Assembly (NCBI GenBank): GCA_002501695.1 | Contig: DANZ01000117.1 | Span: 1 to 40,198, forward strand | Length of the DNA: 40,198 bases | DNA from: Methanolobus sp. UBA474 | GTDB lineage: Archaea; Halobacteriota; Methanosarcinia; Methanosarcinales; Methanosarcinaceae | Direction: 5' to 3' | In this document: positions 9,420 to 16,862 of the stretch, piece after piece | Layout: every line of letters starts with the position of its first letter | Position numbering within the stretch: position 1 is the stretch's first letter | The notes under the pieces: generated by a model | Databases searched by the model: none | Seen by the model: the letters and a program-made list of their open reading frames with translations, nothing else | What the model was told of the DNA's origin: nothing | Translations under genes and position numbers: made by a program

Positions 9420-9962
9420 ATGGCACCTAAAAGAGCATTTTTGACTAAAGGTTTCGGAGTACACAAAGACAGGCTGGCGTCTTTTGAATTGGCTTTAAGA
9501 GCTGCGCAGATCGAGAAATTCAACCTTGTCACCGTTTCCAGCATACTTCCACCCAATTGTAAAATTGTATCAAAGGAAGAAGGCCTCAATGAAATAGCAG
9601 CTGGTGAGATAGTGCACTGTGTGCTGGCTCGTAACGACACAAATGAACCACACAGATTGGTATCGGCTGCAGTAGGCACTGCAGTTCCGGTAAATGAGAA
9701 GAACTATGGATATATCTCCGAGCACCACTCATACGGCGAAGATGAGACAAAAGCCGGAGAGTACGCAGAAGACCTGGCGGCGACCATGCTCGCAACAACC
9801 CTTGGAGTGGAGTTTGATGCCGATTCAGCATGGCACGAGAGGGAGCAGGTATACAAAGCAAGCGGACATATAATTGATACAACCCATTACTGCCAGACAG
9901 CCCACGGCCATCCTGACGGTAAATGGACTACTGTGGTAGCTGCCATGGTATTCATCGAGTAG
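9420..9962 (+). CDS. pdaD: Pyruvoyl-dependent arginine decarboxylase
   Basis: The product decarboxylates arginine to agmatine, the first step of archaeal polyamine synthesis. It is made as a proenzyme that cleaves itself between two serines; the second becomes the pyruvoyl group. The cleavage site is visible as TVSSILPPN, with the pair at residues 40-41 of the chosen protein. The C-terminal part (GYISEHHSYG, then DGKWTTVVAAMVFIE) also fits the family, and the length of 180 residues is normal. The reading frame opens at GTG 9411, but GTGAT at 9411-9415 is itself a match to the 16S anti-Shine-Dalgarno and stands 4 nt before ATG 9420, which is therefore the start. It is a single-gene unit. Confidence 0.93.
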   Translation: MAPKRAFLTKGFGVHKDRLASFELALRAAQIEKFNLVTVSSILPPNCKIVSKEEGLNEIAAGEIVHCVLARNDTNEPHRLVSAAVGTAVPVNEKNYGYISEHHSYGEDETKAGEYAEDLAATMLATTLGVEFDADSAWHEREQVYKASGHIIDTTHYCQTAHGHPDGKWTTVVAAMVFIE

Positions 9963-10202
9963 GCCCGGGTTTAAATGATTTTAGGCATAGGGAAGGTTGT
10001 TTTTGAGCCTTAGCAATAACTGATACATCTTCCCGCTAATTTATTTACGCATTTAATTGGGTATTTTGATCATCAGTGTAGAAGTATTCATTTGACTATA
10101 CTAAAAGTGTGAATGTTTACGGAATTCAACAGGTATTTATTTGATAATCCCTGATTTAAATTGATATCTGTTTCAAAGAGGAGAATAGGGGAGGAAAGTT
10201 AA

Positions 10203-10379
10203 ATGGCAGCTATCGTCGATAAAGATCTCTGTACAGGATGCGGGCAATGTGTTGATTCCTGTCCGGTAGAAGCAATATCAATGAATGACAATGATATTGC
10301 GGTTGTCGATCCGGATACATGCGTAGACTGTGGTGACTGCGTAAATGTTTGCCCGGTTGATGCGATCTCAATGAAATGA
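10203..10379 (+). CDS. Small 2[4Fe-4S] ferredoxin
   Basis: This 58-residue protein is too short for many gene finders. It has two complete cluster motifs: C10-x2-C13-x2-C16-x3-C20-P and C40-x2-C43-x2-C46-x3-C50-P, the clostridial-type pattern of two low-potential [4Fe-4S] clusters. ATG at 10203 has the strong site GGGGAGG about 8 nt upstream. Such ferredoxins carry electrons between CODH/ACS, hydrogenases or Rnf and other enzymes in methanogens. There is no operon partner, so the specific redox partner cannot be told. The preceding 240 nt (9963-10202) hold no gene. Confidence 0.93.
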   Translation: MAAIVDKDLCTGCGQCVDSCPVEAISMNDNDIAVVDPDTCVDCGDCVNVCPVDAISMK

Positions 10380-10566
10380 ACGCTCGAATTCTTAAATTTT
10401 AATTCCGGGCCTGTCTCAAGAGTGTAAATATTGCTTCATGCGATTGGAGCTGTGTCTGTATCTAGAAGATATCCAGTTAAAAGCACTATTTTTGAATGAT
10501 AGTTTTGATGCACCGGGCTCTTATTAGAGCAAAGATCCCCTGAATATAGGAACAGGAGATAAGCAA

Positions 10567-11064
10567 ATGATAAAGACCGATCAAAATAAAAGTGAATTAA
10601 TAATCACACGCGTCTTTAGCGCGCCGCGTGAGCTTGTGTGGAAAGCATGGACAGAACCTGAACGAGTAAAGCAGTGGTGGGGGCCCAGGGGGTTCACATC
10701 GCCTTTCTGTAAGATAGATCTTCGCGTAGGCGGGTCCTACCTTTTCAGCATGAGGTCAACGGATGGCCAGGATTTCTGGAGCACCGGTGTTTATCGCGAG
10801 ATCGTACCACAGGAAAAGATCGTAGCCACCGATTCATTTGCGGATGAGAAGGGGAACGTAGTCCCGGCTTCACACTACGGGATGAGTGGAGACTGGCCGC
10901 TTGAAACGGAGACAACGTTTATATTCGAAGATCAGGATGGCAAGACCAAGTTTACCATAAAGTCCCCCCAAGTGGAGGGCATCAGTGCCACAGACCGTGA
11001 TAATATGGAGCAGGGATGGAACGAATCTCTGGACAAGCTTGCCGAATACCTGGCAAGTGTTTGA
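10567..11064 (+). CDS. SRPBCC/AHSA1-domain protein
   Basis: The 165-residue product has the typical opening of the AHSA1-like START superfamily (ITRVFSAPRELVWKAWTEPERVKQWWGPRGF) and the closing ...MEQGWNESLDKLAEYLAS. These small helix-grip proteins bind hydrophobic ligands or act in stress response; the name comes from a C-terminal similarity to the eukaryotic Hsp90 ATPase activator. ATG at 10567 follows ACAGGAGATAAGCAA, a good Shine-Dalgarno site. A second member of the same superfamily follows within 50 nt, so the two are probably co-transcribed and may be an old duplication. Confidence 0.88.
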   Translation: MIKTDQNKSELIITRVFSAPRELVWKAWTEPERVKQWWGPRGFTSPFCKIDLRVGGSYLFSMRSTDGQDFWSTGVYREIVPQEKIVATDSFADEKGNVVPASHYGMSGDWPLETETTFIFEDQDGKTKFTIKSPQVEGISATDRDNMEQGWNESLDKLAEYLASV

Positions 11065-11110
11065 AAATAATAGAATTTAGAGCAAAGTGGTAACAGAAGG
11101 AGAATATCGG

Positions 11111-11560
11111 ATGCAGAAGTTACATTTTTCAATTATCATCAATGCACCTAAAGAAAAGGTTTGGAATACGATGCTCGGTACGGATACCTATCGGCTATGG
11201 ACGAATGTATTCTCACCCGGTTCACACTATGTGGGTGACTGGAGCAAAGGAAGCAAGATGCTTTTCCTTGGACCCGAAGAAACAGGTGCTATGTCCGGTA
11301 TGGTGAGCCGGATAAAAGAGAACCGTCCATATGAGTACATATCTATCGAGCACATCGGGATTGTTCAAAACGGAAAAGAAGACACTTCAAGTGAATCGGT
11401 TAAAGAATGGGTTGGAGCACTTGAAAACTACACATTTAAGGAAGTGGGCGACAGAACCGAAGTACTGGTAGATATGGATATAGGGAACGAGTACAAGGAG
11501 ATGCTCCAAACTACCTGGCCTAAGGCACTGCAAAAGCTCAAAGAACTGGCGGAAAGATAG
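11111..11560 (+). CDS. SRPBCC-domain protein
   Basis: This 149-residue protein begins LHFSIIINAPKEKVWNTMLGTDTYRLWT, again the SRPBCC/AHSA1 fold signature, and ends with YKEMLQTTWPKALQKLKELAER, the usual C-terminal helix. The frame opens at GTG 11087, but AAGGAG at 11097-11102 lies 8 nt before ATG 11111, which is the likely start. It is downstream of the related gene at 10567 and its sequence has diverged well away from it. Function is unknown beyond probable ligand binding. Confidence 0.85.
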   Translation: MQKLHFSIIINAPKEKVWNTMLGTDTYRLWTNVFSPGSHYVGDWSKGSKMLFLGPEETGAMSGMVSRIKENRPYEYISIEHIGIVQNGKEDTSSESVKEWVGALENYTFKEVGDRTEVLVDMDIGNEYKEMLQTTWPKALQKLKELAER

Positions 11561-12042
11561 AACAATCCTTCTCTAATAAGATCCGGCGAAATGTTAAGGA
11601 GGGCCGTCTGTACGGCCATCCGTCAGACTATTTCAGTTGATACTACGAGTGAACGGAGAGTGATTTCTCTTTGTTTATCACGAGATTTGTCTACAGGTTA
11701 TGAGGAAAACAAAAGCTCGTAAAGATAAGCTCCAGACAGGTGGTATTTGGAGTTGCAACCAGCGCGATGCGGAAGGAGATAAATACCTTTTTACGACGTG
11801 TATCACGCGATAGACCAGTGGGCCTTGTTTACATTTTTTAAGCTGAAGGCATGCTGGCCTTTTATTGCCGAAACTGTGCCCTGGAGCAACAATACAGCAA
11901 GAGAGACAGATATGATAATCTATAGATAGTATATTATTTTCTCAATAAAAATCGGATGCGGCGGCAGTATCAAACCGAAAGCGTTAAATAATTTATCCAT
12001 TAATTAGGGCACTGTATCATTATATCCAATAGGTGATTTGTC
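11561..12042. other. Intergenic stretch with a small hairpin and no supported gene
   Basis: This 482-nt gap has a GC-rich perfect hairpin at 11602-11617 (GGCCGT, loop CTGT, ACGGCC) about 40 nt after the SRPBCC stop, which may aid termination although no T-run follows. Short open frames exist (for example from ATG 11699, 37 codons) but have no recognisable product. A palindrome-free AT-rich segment at about 11930-12000 probably holds the promoter of the lipoprotein gene. Confidence 0.4.
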
Positions 12043-12318
12043 ATGAAGAAAATACTGAGTATACTTTTAGTCTTCGTAATGATCGGACTGGTAGCAGTCT
12101 CCGGATGCGCAGACACAGCTGAAGAAACGACCGATGAAGCAGTTGTTAATGAAGAAGCAACATCTGAAAATGTAACAGCAAACGAAACAATCGCTGACAC
12201 CAACGAAACTTCCGAAGAAGTTGTAGACGGAGAAAATGTTACAGCAGACGAAAACGTGACTGTTGTTGAAGATGTAAATTCAACAGTAGTTTCAGAAGAC
12301 GATGTTGTTGTAGAATAA
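12043..12318 (+). CDS. Small acidic lipoprotein rich in N-glycosylation sequons
   Basis: The 91-residue product has a lipoprotein signal peptide (MKKILSILLVFVMIGLVAV) ending in the lipobox VSGC, with the lipidated Cys at 23. The mature part is strongly acidic and low in complexity, built from Glu, Val, Thr, Asn and Ala. It contains six N-x-S/T sequons (ENVT, NET, NET, NVT, NVT, NST) in about 68 residues. No enzymatic domain is visible. It is most likely a surface lipoprotein, possibly heavily glycosylated; its role is unknown. The start is secure: GGTGAT lies just upstream of the ATG. A strong hairpin follows the gene. Confidence 0.85.
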   Translation: MKKILSILLVFVMIGLVAVSGCADTAEETTDEAVVNEEATSENVTANETIADTNETSEEVVDGENVTADENVTVVEDVNSTVVSEDDVVVE

Positions 12319-12358
12319 GATCTATAACTTCATTTGCATATTATACTTAATTCAGAAA

Positions 12359-12378
12359 GTTTGACCTGATGGTCAAAC
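12359..12378 (+). terminator. Hairpin terminator after the small lipoprotein gene
   Basis: GTTTGACC, loop TGAT, GGTCAAAC gives a perfect 8-bp stem 40 nt after the stop at 12318. It is followed by a T-rich tract (CATTTTCTATTTTT). Confidence 0.65.
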
Positions 12379-12412
12379 CATTTTCTATTTTTAGGATAAT
12401 TATTTTTTGTTC

Positions 12413-12694
12413 AGGGCACTTGCCATGCATCCGAAAGTCATGCTTTTTGACAAACACACATCTGCACTGCATCCTGGGATGGCAGGAGAGGTGGTTGGAG
12501 TGATGAAAGACCTCGGCACACATGGGTACGACCATGGTAGTTGTGACATATGAGATGGAATTTGCACGCGAGGTCGGCGACCGCGTGTACTGTTAATGGA
12601 TGACGGTATGATAGTAGAGCAGGGTACGCCTGAAGAGATATTTATGCATGCAAAGCATGATAGAACAAAGTCCTTGATGAGCAAGGTCTTTTGA
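12413..12694 (+). pseudogene. Decayed amino-acid ABC transporter ATPase (GlnQ-like), C-terminal remnant
   Basis: Three frames together read as the C-terminal half of a polar amino-acid ABC ATPase. The first is RALAMHPKVMLFDKHTSALH, the Walker B/D-loop region, where the normal FDEPTSALDP has become FDKHTSALHP and so lacks the catalytic Glu. The second, shifted at about 12528, is TMVVVTYEMEFAREVGDRV, the H-loop region with His changed to Tyr. The third, shifted again at about 12590, is LLMDDGMIVEQGTPEEIF to ...LMSKVF and a TGA at 12694. The N-terminal half with Walker A is missing. Two frameshifts and loss of catalytic residues make it a clear pseudogene. No transporter permease or binding protein lies nearby. 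Confidence 0.85.
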
Positions 12695-12756
12695 TCATTC
12701 ATTATTCTCTTTTTTCTAGTCCTTACACAGGAACCAATGTAAAAGAGGTTTAAGCG

Positions 12757-13209
12757 ATGATTCCCGGAATGTCAGAAAATTACTTGATGGAAAGCCTGAA
12801 GTCCCTGATGAGAGAACAGAAACTTGCCGTACTTGCAAGTTTTCACGAAGGCGAGCCCTATACGAACCTTGTTGGATTCGTATCCAGTGACGATCTTAAA
12901 TACATGTTTTTTGTAACCCCTGTAGCCACCAGGAAATACTCTTACCTCACAGCATTCCGGAAAGCATCCATGATGATCGATAACAGGTCCAATGATGAGA
13001 GAGACTTCAGGGATGCTATGGCCGTCAACGCGACAGGTAAAGTTATGGAGGTCGAGAAAACAGATGATCATAAAGCGCTCTATCTTGGAAAACATCCATA
13101 TCTTCAGGACTTCCTGCTATCTGCTTCATCAGCCCTGATGAGAATGGAAGTCAGCAGCTACATAGTTGCAAGCAGGTTCCACAATGTCGTAACGATAGAC
13201 ATGACCTAA
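12757..13209 (+). CDS. Pyridoxamine 5'-phosphate oxidase-family flavin split-barrel protein
   Basis: The 150-residue product shows the FMN-binding split-barrel pattern: an early LAVLASFHEGEPYTNLVGF strand pair, KYMFFVTPVATRKYSYL, and RKASMMIDNRSND. Proteins of this group bind FMN or F420 and reduce small molecules or act as flavin carriers; the exact substrate cannot be inferred. ATG at 12757 follows AGAGGTTTAAGCG. After its stop, 13210-13299 has an open frame resembling a coding relic (GNPVFPGHPERDKVV...), unconfirmed. Confidence 0.8.
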   Translation: MIPGMSENYLMESLKSLMREQKLAVLASFHEGEPYTNLVGFVSSDDLKYMFFVTPVATRKYSYLTAFRKASMMIDNRSNDERDFRDAMAVNATGKVMEVEKTDDHKALYLGKHPYLQDFLLSASSALMRMEVSSYIVASRFHNVVTIDMT

Positions 13210-13327
13210 AAGAAATTGGCAATCCTGTGTTCCCGGGACATCCTGAAAGAGATAAGGTGGTCTTTACAGGCATACCGGCAATAGGCTACGACTGCTAATA
13301 GGCCCTTGTTAAAAATATAGGGAGATA

Positions 13328-13597
13328 TTAGACTCCCTTTGAGATCATGAGCTTAATGAACTCAGTAGACTCCATAACCGTACATGTCTCTATATAGCAA
13401 ATGTCCGACCAGGGCAGGTTGAATTCCGCAAATGATTTAGCATCGCTGGTCTCGTAAAGTATGAAATACCTTCCCCCGGAAAGGTCTACCCACTGGTTTA
13501 TGACGTTTACGCCTGCGGGCGGTCTCAGCTTCTTGAAGTGCTCAACTACCCGGTCACTGTTTTCGGGCTCCCATGTACTTATACTTAAGAATAACAT
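13328..13597 (-). CDS. DUF3303-family small protein
   Basis: This 89-residue protein begins MLFLSISTWEPENSDRVVEHFKKLRPPAGVNVI and contains INQWVDLSGGRYFILYETSDAKSFAEF, the pattern of the DUF3303 family found in archaea and some bacteria. It is a ferredoxin-like or dimeric alpha/beta-barrel type fold of unknown role. The frame opens at 13612, but GGAGG lies inside that extension, 6 nt before ATG 13597, which makes 13597 the likely start. It is divergent from the fasciclin gene. Confidence 0.8.
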   Translation of the reverse strand: MLFLSISTWEPENSDRVVEHFKKLRPPAGVNVINQWVDLSGGRYFILYETSDAKSFAEFNLPWSDICYIETCTVMESTEFIKLMISKGV

Positions 13598-13960
13598 TTT
13601 GTTCCTCCACATATAGTCGCTGTAGGTAGAGTATGAAACTCACCTTCTGCACCCTACCCATTAAAGAGTGGAGCTGAAGATTATTTAAAAGTTTTCCTGC
13701 AGCAAGGAAGTTGCAATCAGTACTTCTCTGATCACCCCTTTGATCTCCAGCTGTCCGTCCTACTTGGACATTCCACAGCTATCTGAATCCTTAATACTCT
13801 CCAACTCCCATATTTAAAAGATCATAGTTTAATTTTGAATAAACAGATGTATAGTAGGATATATATATATTTTAAGGATTTACGCAGAATATATTATATA
13901 CCGAAATGTACTAAATTTTAATACCTATCAAAAATAGGATTAAAGATTGGGAGAGGTATA
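13598..13960. promoter_or_regulatory. Divergent promoter region
   Basis: This 363-nt gap between the DUF3303 and fasciclin starts holds no gene. Its plus-strand end is very AT-rich, with TATATATATATTTTAA at about 13861-13876 and ATATTATATACC at about 13889-13900. The second is the best box A candidate and would give a leader of about 40 nt for the fasciclin gene. Confidence 0.45.
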
Positions 13961-14461
13961 ATGAAAATGGCAAAAGTGACACTGTTGTTGCTTGTGGCAA
14001 TAACAATTCTTTTATCAGGCTGTACGGAACAGCCTCAGGAAACTGAAGAAATGAATATTATGGAAGTTGCCGCAAGTGCAGGCTCGTTCAACACTCTGGT
14101 ACAGGCTGTTCAAGCAGCAGGACTCAATGAAACCTTAAGTGGCGAAGGTCCATTCACTGTGTTCGCACCTACAGATGAAGCATTTGCAGCATTGCCTGAA
14201 GGGACCCTTGATGCACTGCTGGCGGATGAAGAGGCTCTTCGATCTGTGCTCACATATCATGTGGTTGCGGGTGAATACATGGCCAGTGACGTAGCGGGTA
14301 TGGAATCCCTGACAACCGTGCAGGGAGAAGAGATCAATGTTACAGCCGAGAACGGTAGTGTCATGATCAATGATGCAAATGTAACAACAGCTGACATTGA
14401 GGCCAGCAATGGTGTGATCCATGTTATAGATAAGGTAATATTACCGCCATCAATGGCCTAA
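13961..14461 (+). CDS. Fasciclin-domain lipoprotein
   Basis: The 166-residue product has a lipoprotein signal ending LLSGC (Cys 21) and then one fasciclin (FAS1) domain. The two FAS1 boxes are clear: GPFTVFAPTDEAFAALPEGTL (H1-like) and the closing ASNGVIHVIDKVILPP, with YHVV between them. FAS1 domains mediate adhesion or surface binding and are common in Methanosarcina. The length is normal for a one-domain member. GGGAGAGGTATA precedes the ATG. It is a single-gene unit. Confidence 0.93.
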   Translation: MKMAKVTLLLLVAITILLSGCTEQPQETEEMNIMEVAASAGSFNTLVQAVQAAGLNETLSGEGPFTVFAPTDEAFAALPEGTLDALLADEEALRSVLTYHVVAGEYMASDVAGMESLTTVQGEEINVTAENGSVMINDANVTTADIEASNGVIHVIDKVILPPSMA

Positions 14462-14667
14462 GGTAGATGTATTTCCCTTCTGTTTCATTCATTTTTTATC
14501 TTGATGGTCAGAAGAGATCAAATCAGGTCAATTTCAAAAAGAATAAATAGTTGTAAATTCTTTTTTAGGCTGTGGCGCAGCAGGACGGATGATCCGGGAA
14601 ATACCAACCAACCCCGTGTTTCAGAATGCCGCGCTACTAGCAGTTACAGAGGATCTTATTTACAGCA

Positions 14668-15138
14668 TTATTTGTAATATTTACCGGTAGACTCTTTTAT
14701 AGTTACTTCTATTATGGCTGTGCCCTTAATCATATTTTCAGGTAGCTTCTTCCCGTTTAGCTGAGGAGTATATTTTGCTACTATCGCACCTAAAATGATC
14801 TCTTTCAGGTCATAGTCATCAACAATTGCCGCTGTTCCAATAATAATAACGCTTTCGTATTCAGTATTTATATCACATGGCCCCTCATCGAGAATAAGAC
14901 CTTTCATGTTATTGACCTGAAAACATACTTTTTCATTTTCCAGAATATTGCTTATCTTCTGTCCTTCGGGTAAGCCGTGAATGTAGATCTTGCCCTCATG
15001 ATAAATGAAATGTACTGGTACGACATATGGATATCCGTTTTCACTTATTGTTGCAATATTGCCTACAGGCGCCCTTTCTAAAAGCTCCTTTTTTTGCTCT
15101 TCTCTCAGTTGATGGTTCTTCATTCTATTTTGCATCAT
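14668..15138 (-). CDS. NimA-like pyridoxamine 5'-phosphate oxidase-family protein
   Basis: The 156-residue product has the split-barrel FMN fold with the pattern VGNIATISENGYPYVVPVHFIYHEGKIYIHG and later KVCFQVNN, as in nitroimidazole-resistance (NimA) related flavoproteins. These reduce or sequester small oxidised molecules; the true substrate is unknown. The start is ATG 15138 or the adjacent ATG 15135, both after GGAGAATA. An exact 9-bp dyad overlapping its likely box A lies 50-70 nt upstream, so it may be controlled by a repressor. Confidence 0.82.
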   Translation of the reverse strand: MMQNRMKNHQLREEQKKELLERAPVGNIATISENGYPYVVPVHFIYHEGKIYIHGLPEGQKISNILENEKVCFQVNNMKGLILDEGPCDINTEYESVIIIGTAAIVDDYDLKEIILGAIVAKYTPQLNGKKLPENMIKGTAIIEVTIKESTGKYYK

Positions 15139-15188
15139 TATTCTCCTGCCTTCGGAAATCGGGGTCTCCTACTCATGAGGTATTAAAT

Positions 15189-15209
15189 AATATGCTAAAG
15201 TAGCATATT
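15189..15209. promoter_or_regulatory. Perfect 9-bp palindrome overlapping the promoter of the NimA-like gene
   Basis: AATATGCTA and TAGCATATT flank AAG, giving a perfect 21-bp dyad. On the minus strand an AT-rich element, TTATTTAATA (15181-15190), abuts it and is a plausible box A for the gene starting at 15138. The arrangement is that of an archaeal repressor operator; the regulator is unknown. Confidence 0.55.
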
Positions 15210-15225
15210 GAGATTTTGCTTCTGT

Positions 15226-15310
15226 CGAAATTTCCGCACTTCAAGCGAAGATCCAATTGAGATCCTTGGATAGATCGGGATGGGCATCATAGACTAAAGC
15301 GGACATTTCG
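15226..15310. other. Long-range inverted repeat, possible structured RNA
   Basis: CGAAATTTCCGC (15226-15237) and GCGGACATTTCG (15299-15310) can pair over 12 positions with one mismatch. Inside is a second repeat, ATCCAA (15251-15256) with TTGGAT (15266-15271). No reading frame covers this stretch. It may be a structured RNA or a relic of a small mobile element. Confidence 0.35.
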
Positions 15311-15428
15311 GCGGCAATTCAAATCACATTATCGGTGTCAAATCCCCCATGTTGGCCGCCCGGCTATCAATTGTCTCCGGGCAGAAATCATTATGATGAT
15401 GATAATCATATTGTATAGTATAATAATA

Positions 15429-15436
15429 TTTATATA
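15429..15436 (+). promoter_or_regulatory. Box A of the 32-residue peptide transcript
   Basis: TTTATATA matches the archaeal box A. It predicts a transcription start near 15458-15462, just before two tandem hairpins and the small membrane peptide gene at 15556. Confidence 0.5.
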
Positions 15437-15468
15437 CAATGAGAAGAGAGCATATATTGAGGTAAAGC

Positions 15469-15522
15469 AACTGCCTTGAGTGGCAGTTCTTCCAAACAGC
15501 GCTCATCCTGCAATGGGATGAG
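15469..15522 (+). promoter_or_regulatory. Two tandem hairpins in the leader of the 32-residue peptide gene
   Basis: Hairpin 1 pairs AACTGCC (15469-15475) with GGCAGTT (15482-15488) across TTGAGT. Hairpin 2 pairs CTCATCC (15502-15508) with GGATGAG (15516-15522) across a 7-nt loop. Both stems are perfect. They fill the predicted leader, and the Shine-Dalgarno GGAGAT lies about 23 nt further on. Confidence 0.5.
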
Positions 15523-15555
15523 TTCGTTCGTCTATGAGGAAAACGGAGATACATT

Positions 15556-15654
15556 ATGAACAGAGTTTCTATGGGAGGCATCTGGATGGCTTTCGGAATG
15601 GCTCTCGCATATCTGGTGATCCTGCTGTATGCAGGCATGAAGCTGACAGCATAA
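15556..15654 (+). CDS. 32-residue single-span membrane peptide
   Basis: ATG at 15556 opens a 32-codon frame, MNRVSMGGIWMAFGMALAYL and so on to ...KLTA. Residues about 8-28 form one hydrophobic helix. GGAGAT stands 7 nt upstream, a box A lies at 15429, and a hairpin with a T-run follows at 15674-15699, so this is a complete transcription unit. The composition recalls tiny accessory subunits of membrane transporters, but no transporter is adjacent and I cannot name a family. Confidence 0.65.
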   Translation: MNRVSMGGIWMAFGMALAYLVILLYAGMKLTA

Positions 15655-15673
15655 TATGATCGGCTATTCGCAT

Positions 15674-15699
15674 TGACAGTTACTGTCATGCATTTTTTT
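15674..15699 (+). terminator. Hairpin plus T-run after the membrane peptide gene
   Basis: TGACAG, loop TTA, CTGTCA (15674-15688) gives a perfect 6-bp stem, followed by ATGCATTTTTTT. It is 20 nt after the stop at 15654. Confidence 0.6.
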
Positions 15700-15762
15700 A
15701 GTGCTGACAGAATGGAACTGTGAAAGCAATAATATATAACAGATCATTCTCAAATTAAGGGC

Positions 15763-15936
15763 ATGGACCTGCTAAGAAAGATATTCCTGAGCACCCTTGT
15801 TTCTGTCCTTATGACAGTAATTGTGACAGCAGCTCTGGAAGAGAGTATATTCTTTTCTGCTTTTGTAGGAATACCTGCAGGCATTATAGCCTTTCTTGCG
15901 GTTTTTGCATACCTGAGTCTCAAAAAAGATAAATGA
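15763..15936 (+). CDS. Small membrane protein with two predicted helices
   Basis: The 57-residue frame encodes one hydrophobic segment at about residues 6-24 (IFLSTLVSVLMTVIVTAAL) and another at about 31-51, ending in a basic, water-soluble tail (SLKKDK). An AT-rich box A-like element, AATATATAAC, lies at 15731-15740, giving a very short leader; the Shine-Dalgarno (AAGG) is weak. I do not recognise the family. A two-helix hairpin of this size is common among uncharacterised methanogen proteins. Confidence 0.6.
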   Translation: MDLLRKIFLSTLVSVLMTVIVTAALEESIFFSAFVGIPAGIIAFLAVFAYLSLKKDK

Positions 15937-15994
15937 GTACGCGAGATTAAGTAAAAGGAAGGAACAGATGTGAAACCCGGGAAGTGTATAAACT

Positions 15995-16786
15995 ATGCCT
16001 GTAATGACAATACTTTCATGTAAGATACTGCAGGATGAGATCGTTCATCTCCTTGAGAACGACCCTTCGGTCGATGAGACCATTGTTGTCAAAAATGGAC
16101 AGGAGCAAGACTTAATTGCAAAGATGGACGTATCCGGACTTCAGTATGCTCTGCTGCCTTTAGAGCAGCTTCCCCCCGTTTCCCAAAGGGAGGATACAGG
16201 AAAGTTCACTGTTGTTATCTGCCTGGTGGAGCTTGCACTTCACGAGTTCCCGAAGATCCTTAAGGTTGAGGTATACGAGAGGATCGGCCTGATGACAGAA
16301 TATTCTGATGGGATCCTCCTGTTCTATGGACTGTGCGGCAACGTACTGGATAAAGTAGAAGAGGACTTCAGTTTTCAGGAATCAACATGCCCGGTAAGAA
16401 TACTAAGAGATGATAAGAGGATAGTTGATGACTGTATAGGAGCTACCCTCGGAGGCGGAGAGGAATACCTTAAGACCCTTAAAATGCTCGCCGAACGGGG
16501 TACCTTCCTTTTCACCCCCATGTATGCCCACTCCTGGAGGGAGATCATGAGAGTGGATGCTGAGAATCCCGAGAAGACGATCAAGATGCTCAGGAAAGTG
16601 AACGAGATCACAGGTTATAAACGGGTTGCAAAAGTGGATACAGGGCTGAAGTATACTGAGCAATTCCATGAAAAAGTGGAAGAGTTTGCCAGGATATTCG
16701 ATTTTGATGTGCTCGAGATAAAAGGTAACCAGAAAATATTCCAGGCCTGCTATGCACGTATGAAAGAGCTGATGGGCATCGGCTGA
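15995..16786 (+). CDS. DUF1638-family protein
   Basis: The 263-residue product fits DUF1638: MTILSCKILQDEIVHLLEND at the start, ILLFYGLCGNVLDKV in the middle, DDCIGATLGGGEEYL, and the conserved GTFLFTPMYAHSWREIM. The family is spread through methanogens and acetogenic bacteria, often near corrinoid methyltransferases, and its conserved Cys and His residues suggest metal or cofactor binding. Its reaction is unknown. Here no methyltransferase or corrinoid protein is near, so context does not help. The start is preceded by only a weak GGGAAG. Confidence 0.85.
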   Translation: MPVMTILSCKILQDEIVHLLENDPSVDETIVVKNGQEQDLIAKMDVSGLQYALLPLEQLPPVSQREDTGKFTVVICLVELALHEFPKILKVEVYERIGLMTEYSDGILLFYGLCGNVLDKVEEDFSFQESTCPVRILRDDKRIVDDCIGATLGGGEEYLKTLKMLAERGTFLFTPMYAHSWREIMRVDAENPEKTIKMLRKVNEITGYKRVAKVDTGLKYTEQFHEKVEEFARIFDFDVLEIKGNQKIFQACYARMKELMGIG

Positions 16787-16862
16787 TCCGTGAAGTACAT
16801 ATGGGAAAGATATATACGCGATAGCAGAGAGATTTTATCCGGGCTTAGTATCGTAAAGGGAT

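Noticed and set aside
11699..11812. 37-codon frame starting MRKTKARKDKLQTGGIWSCN
   Set aside because: The Shine-Dalgarno is poor, the composition is ordinary for chance, and no homologue comes to mind.
15358..15382. GCCCGG ... CCGGGC inverted repeat just before the small-peptide promoter
   Set aside because: Six base pairs with a 13-nt loop is too weak to call on its own.
15469..15522. Two small tandem hairpins as a guanidine-II (mini-ykkC) riboswitch
   Set aside because: That class needs ACGR loops. The loops here are TTGAGT and a 7-nt TGCAATG, so it does not fit.
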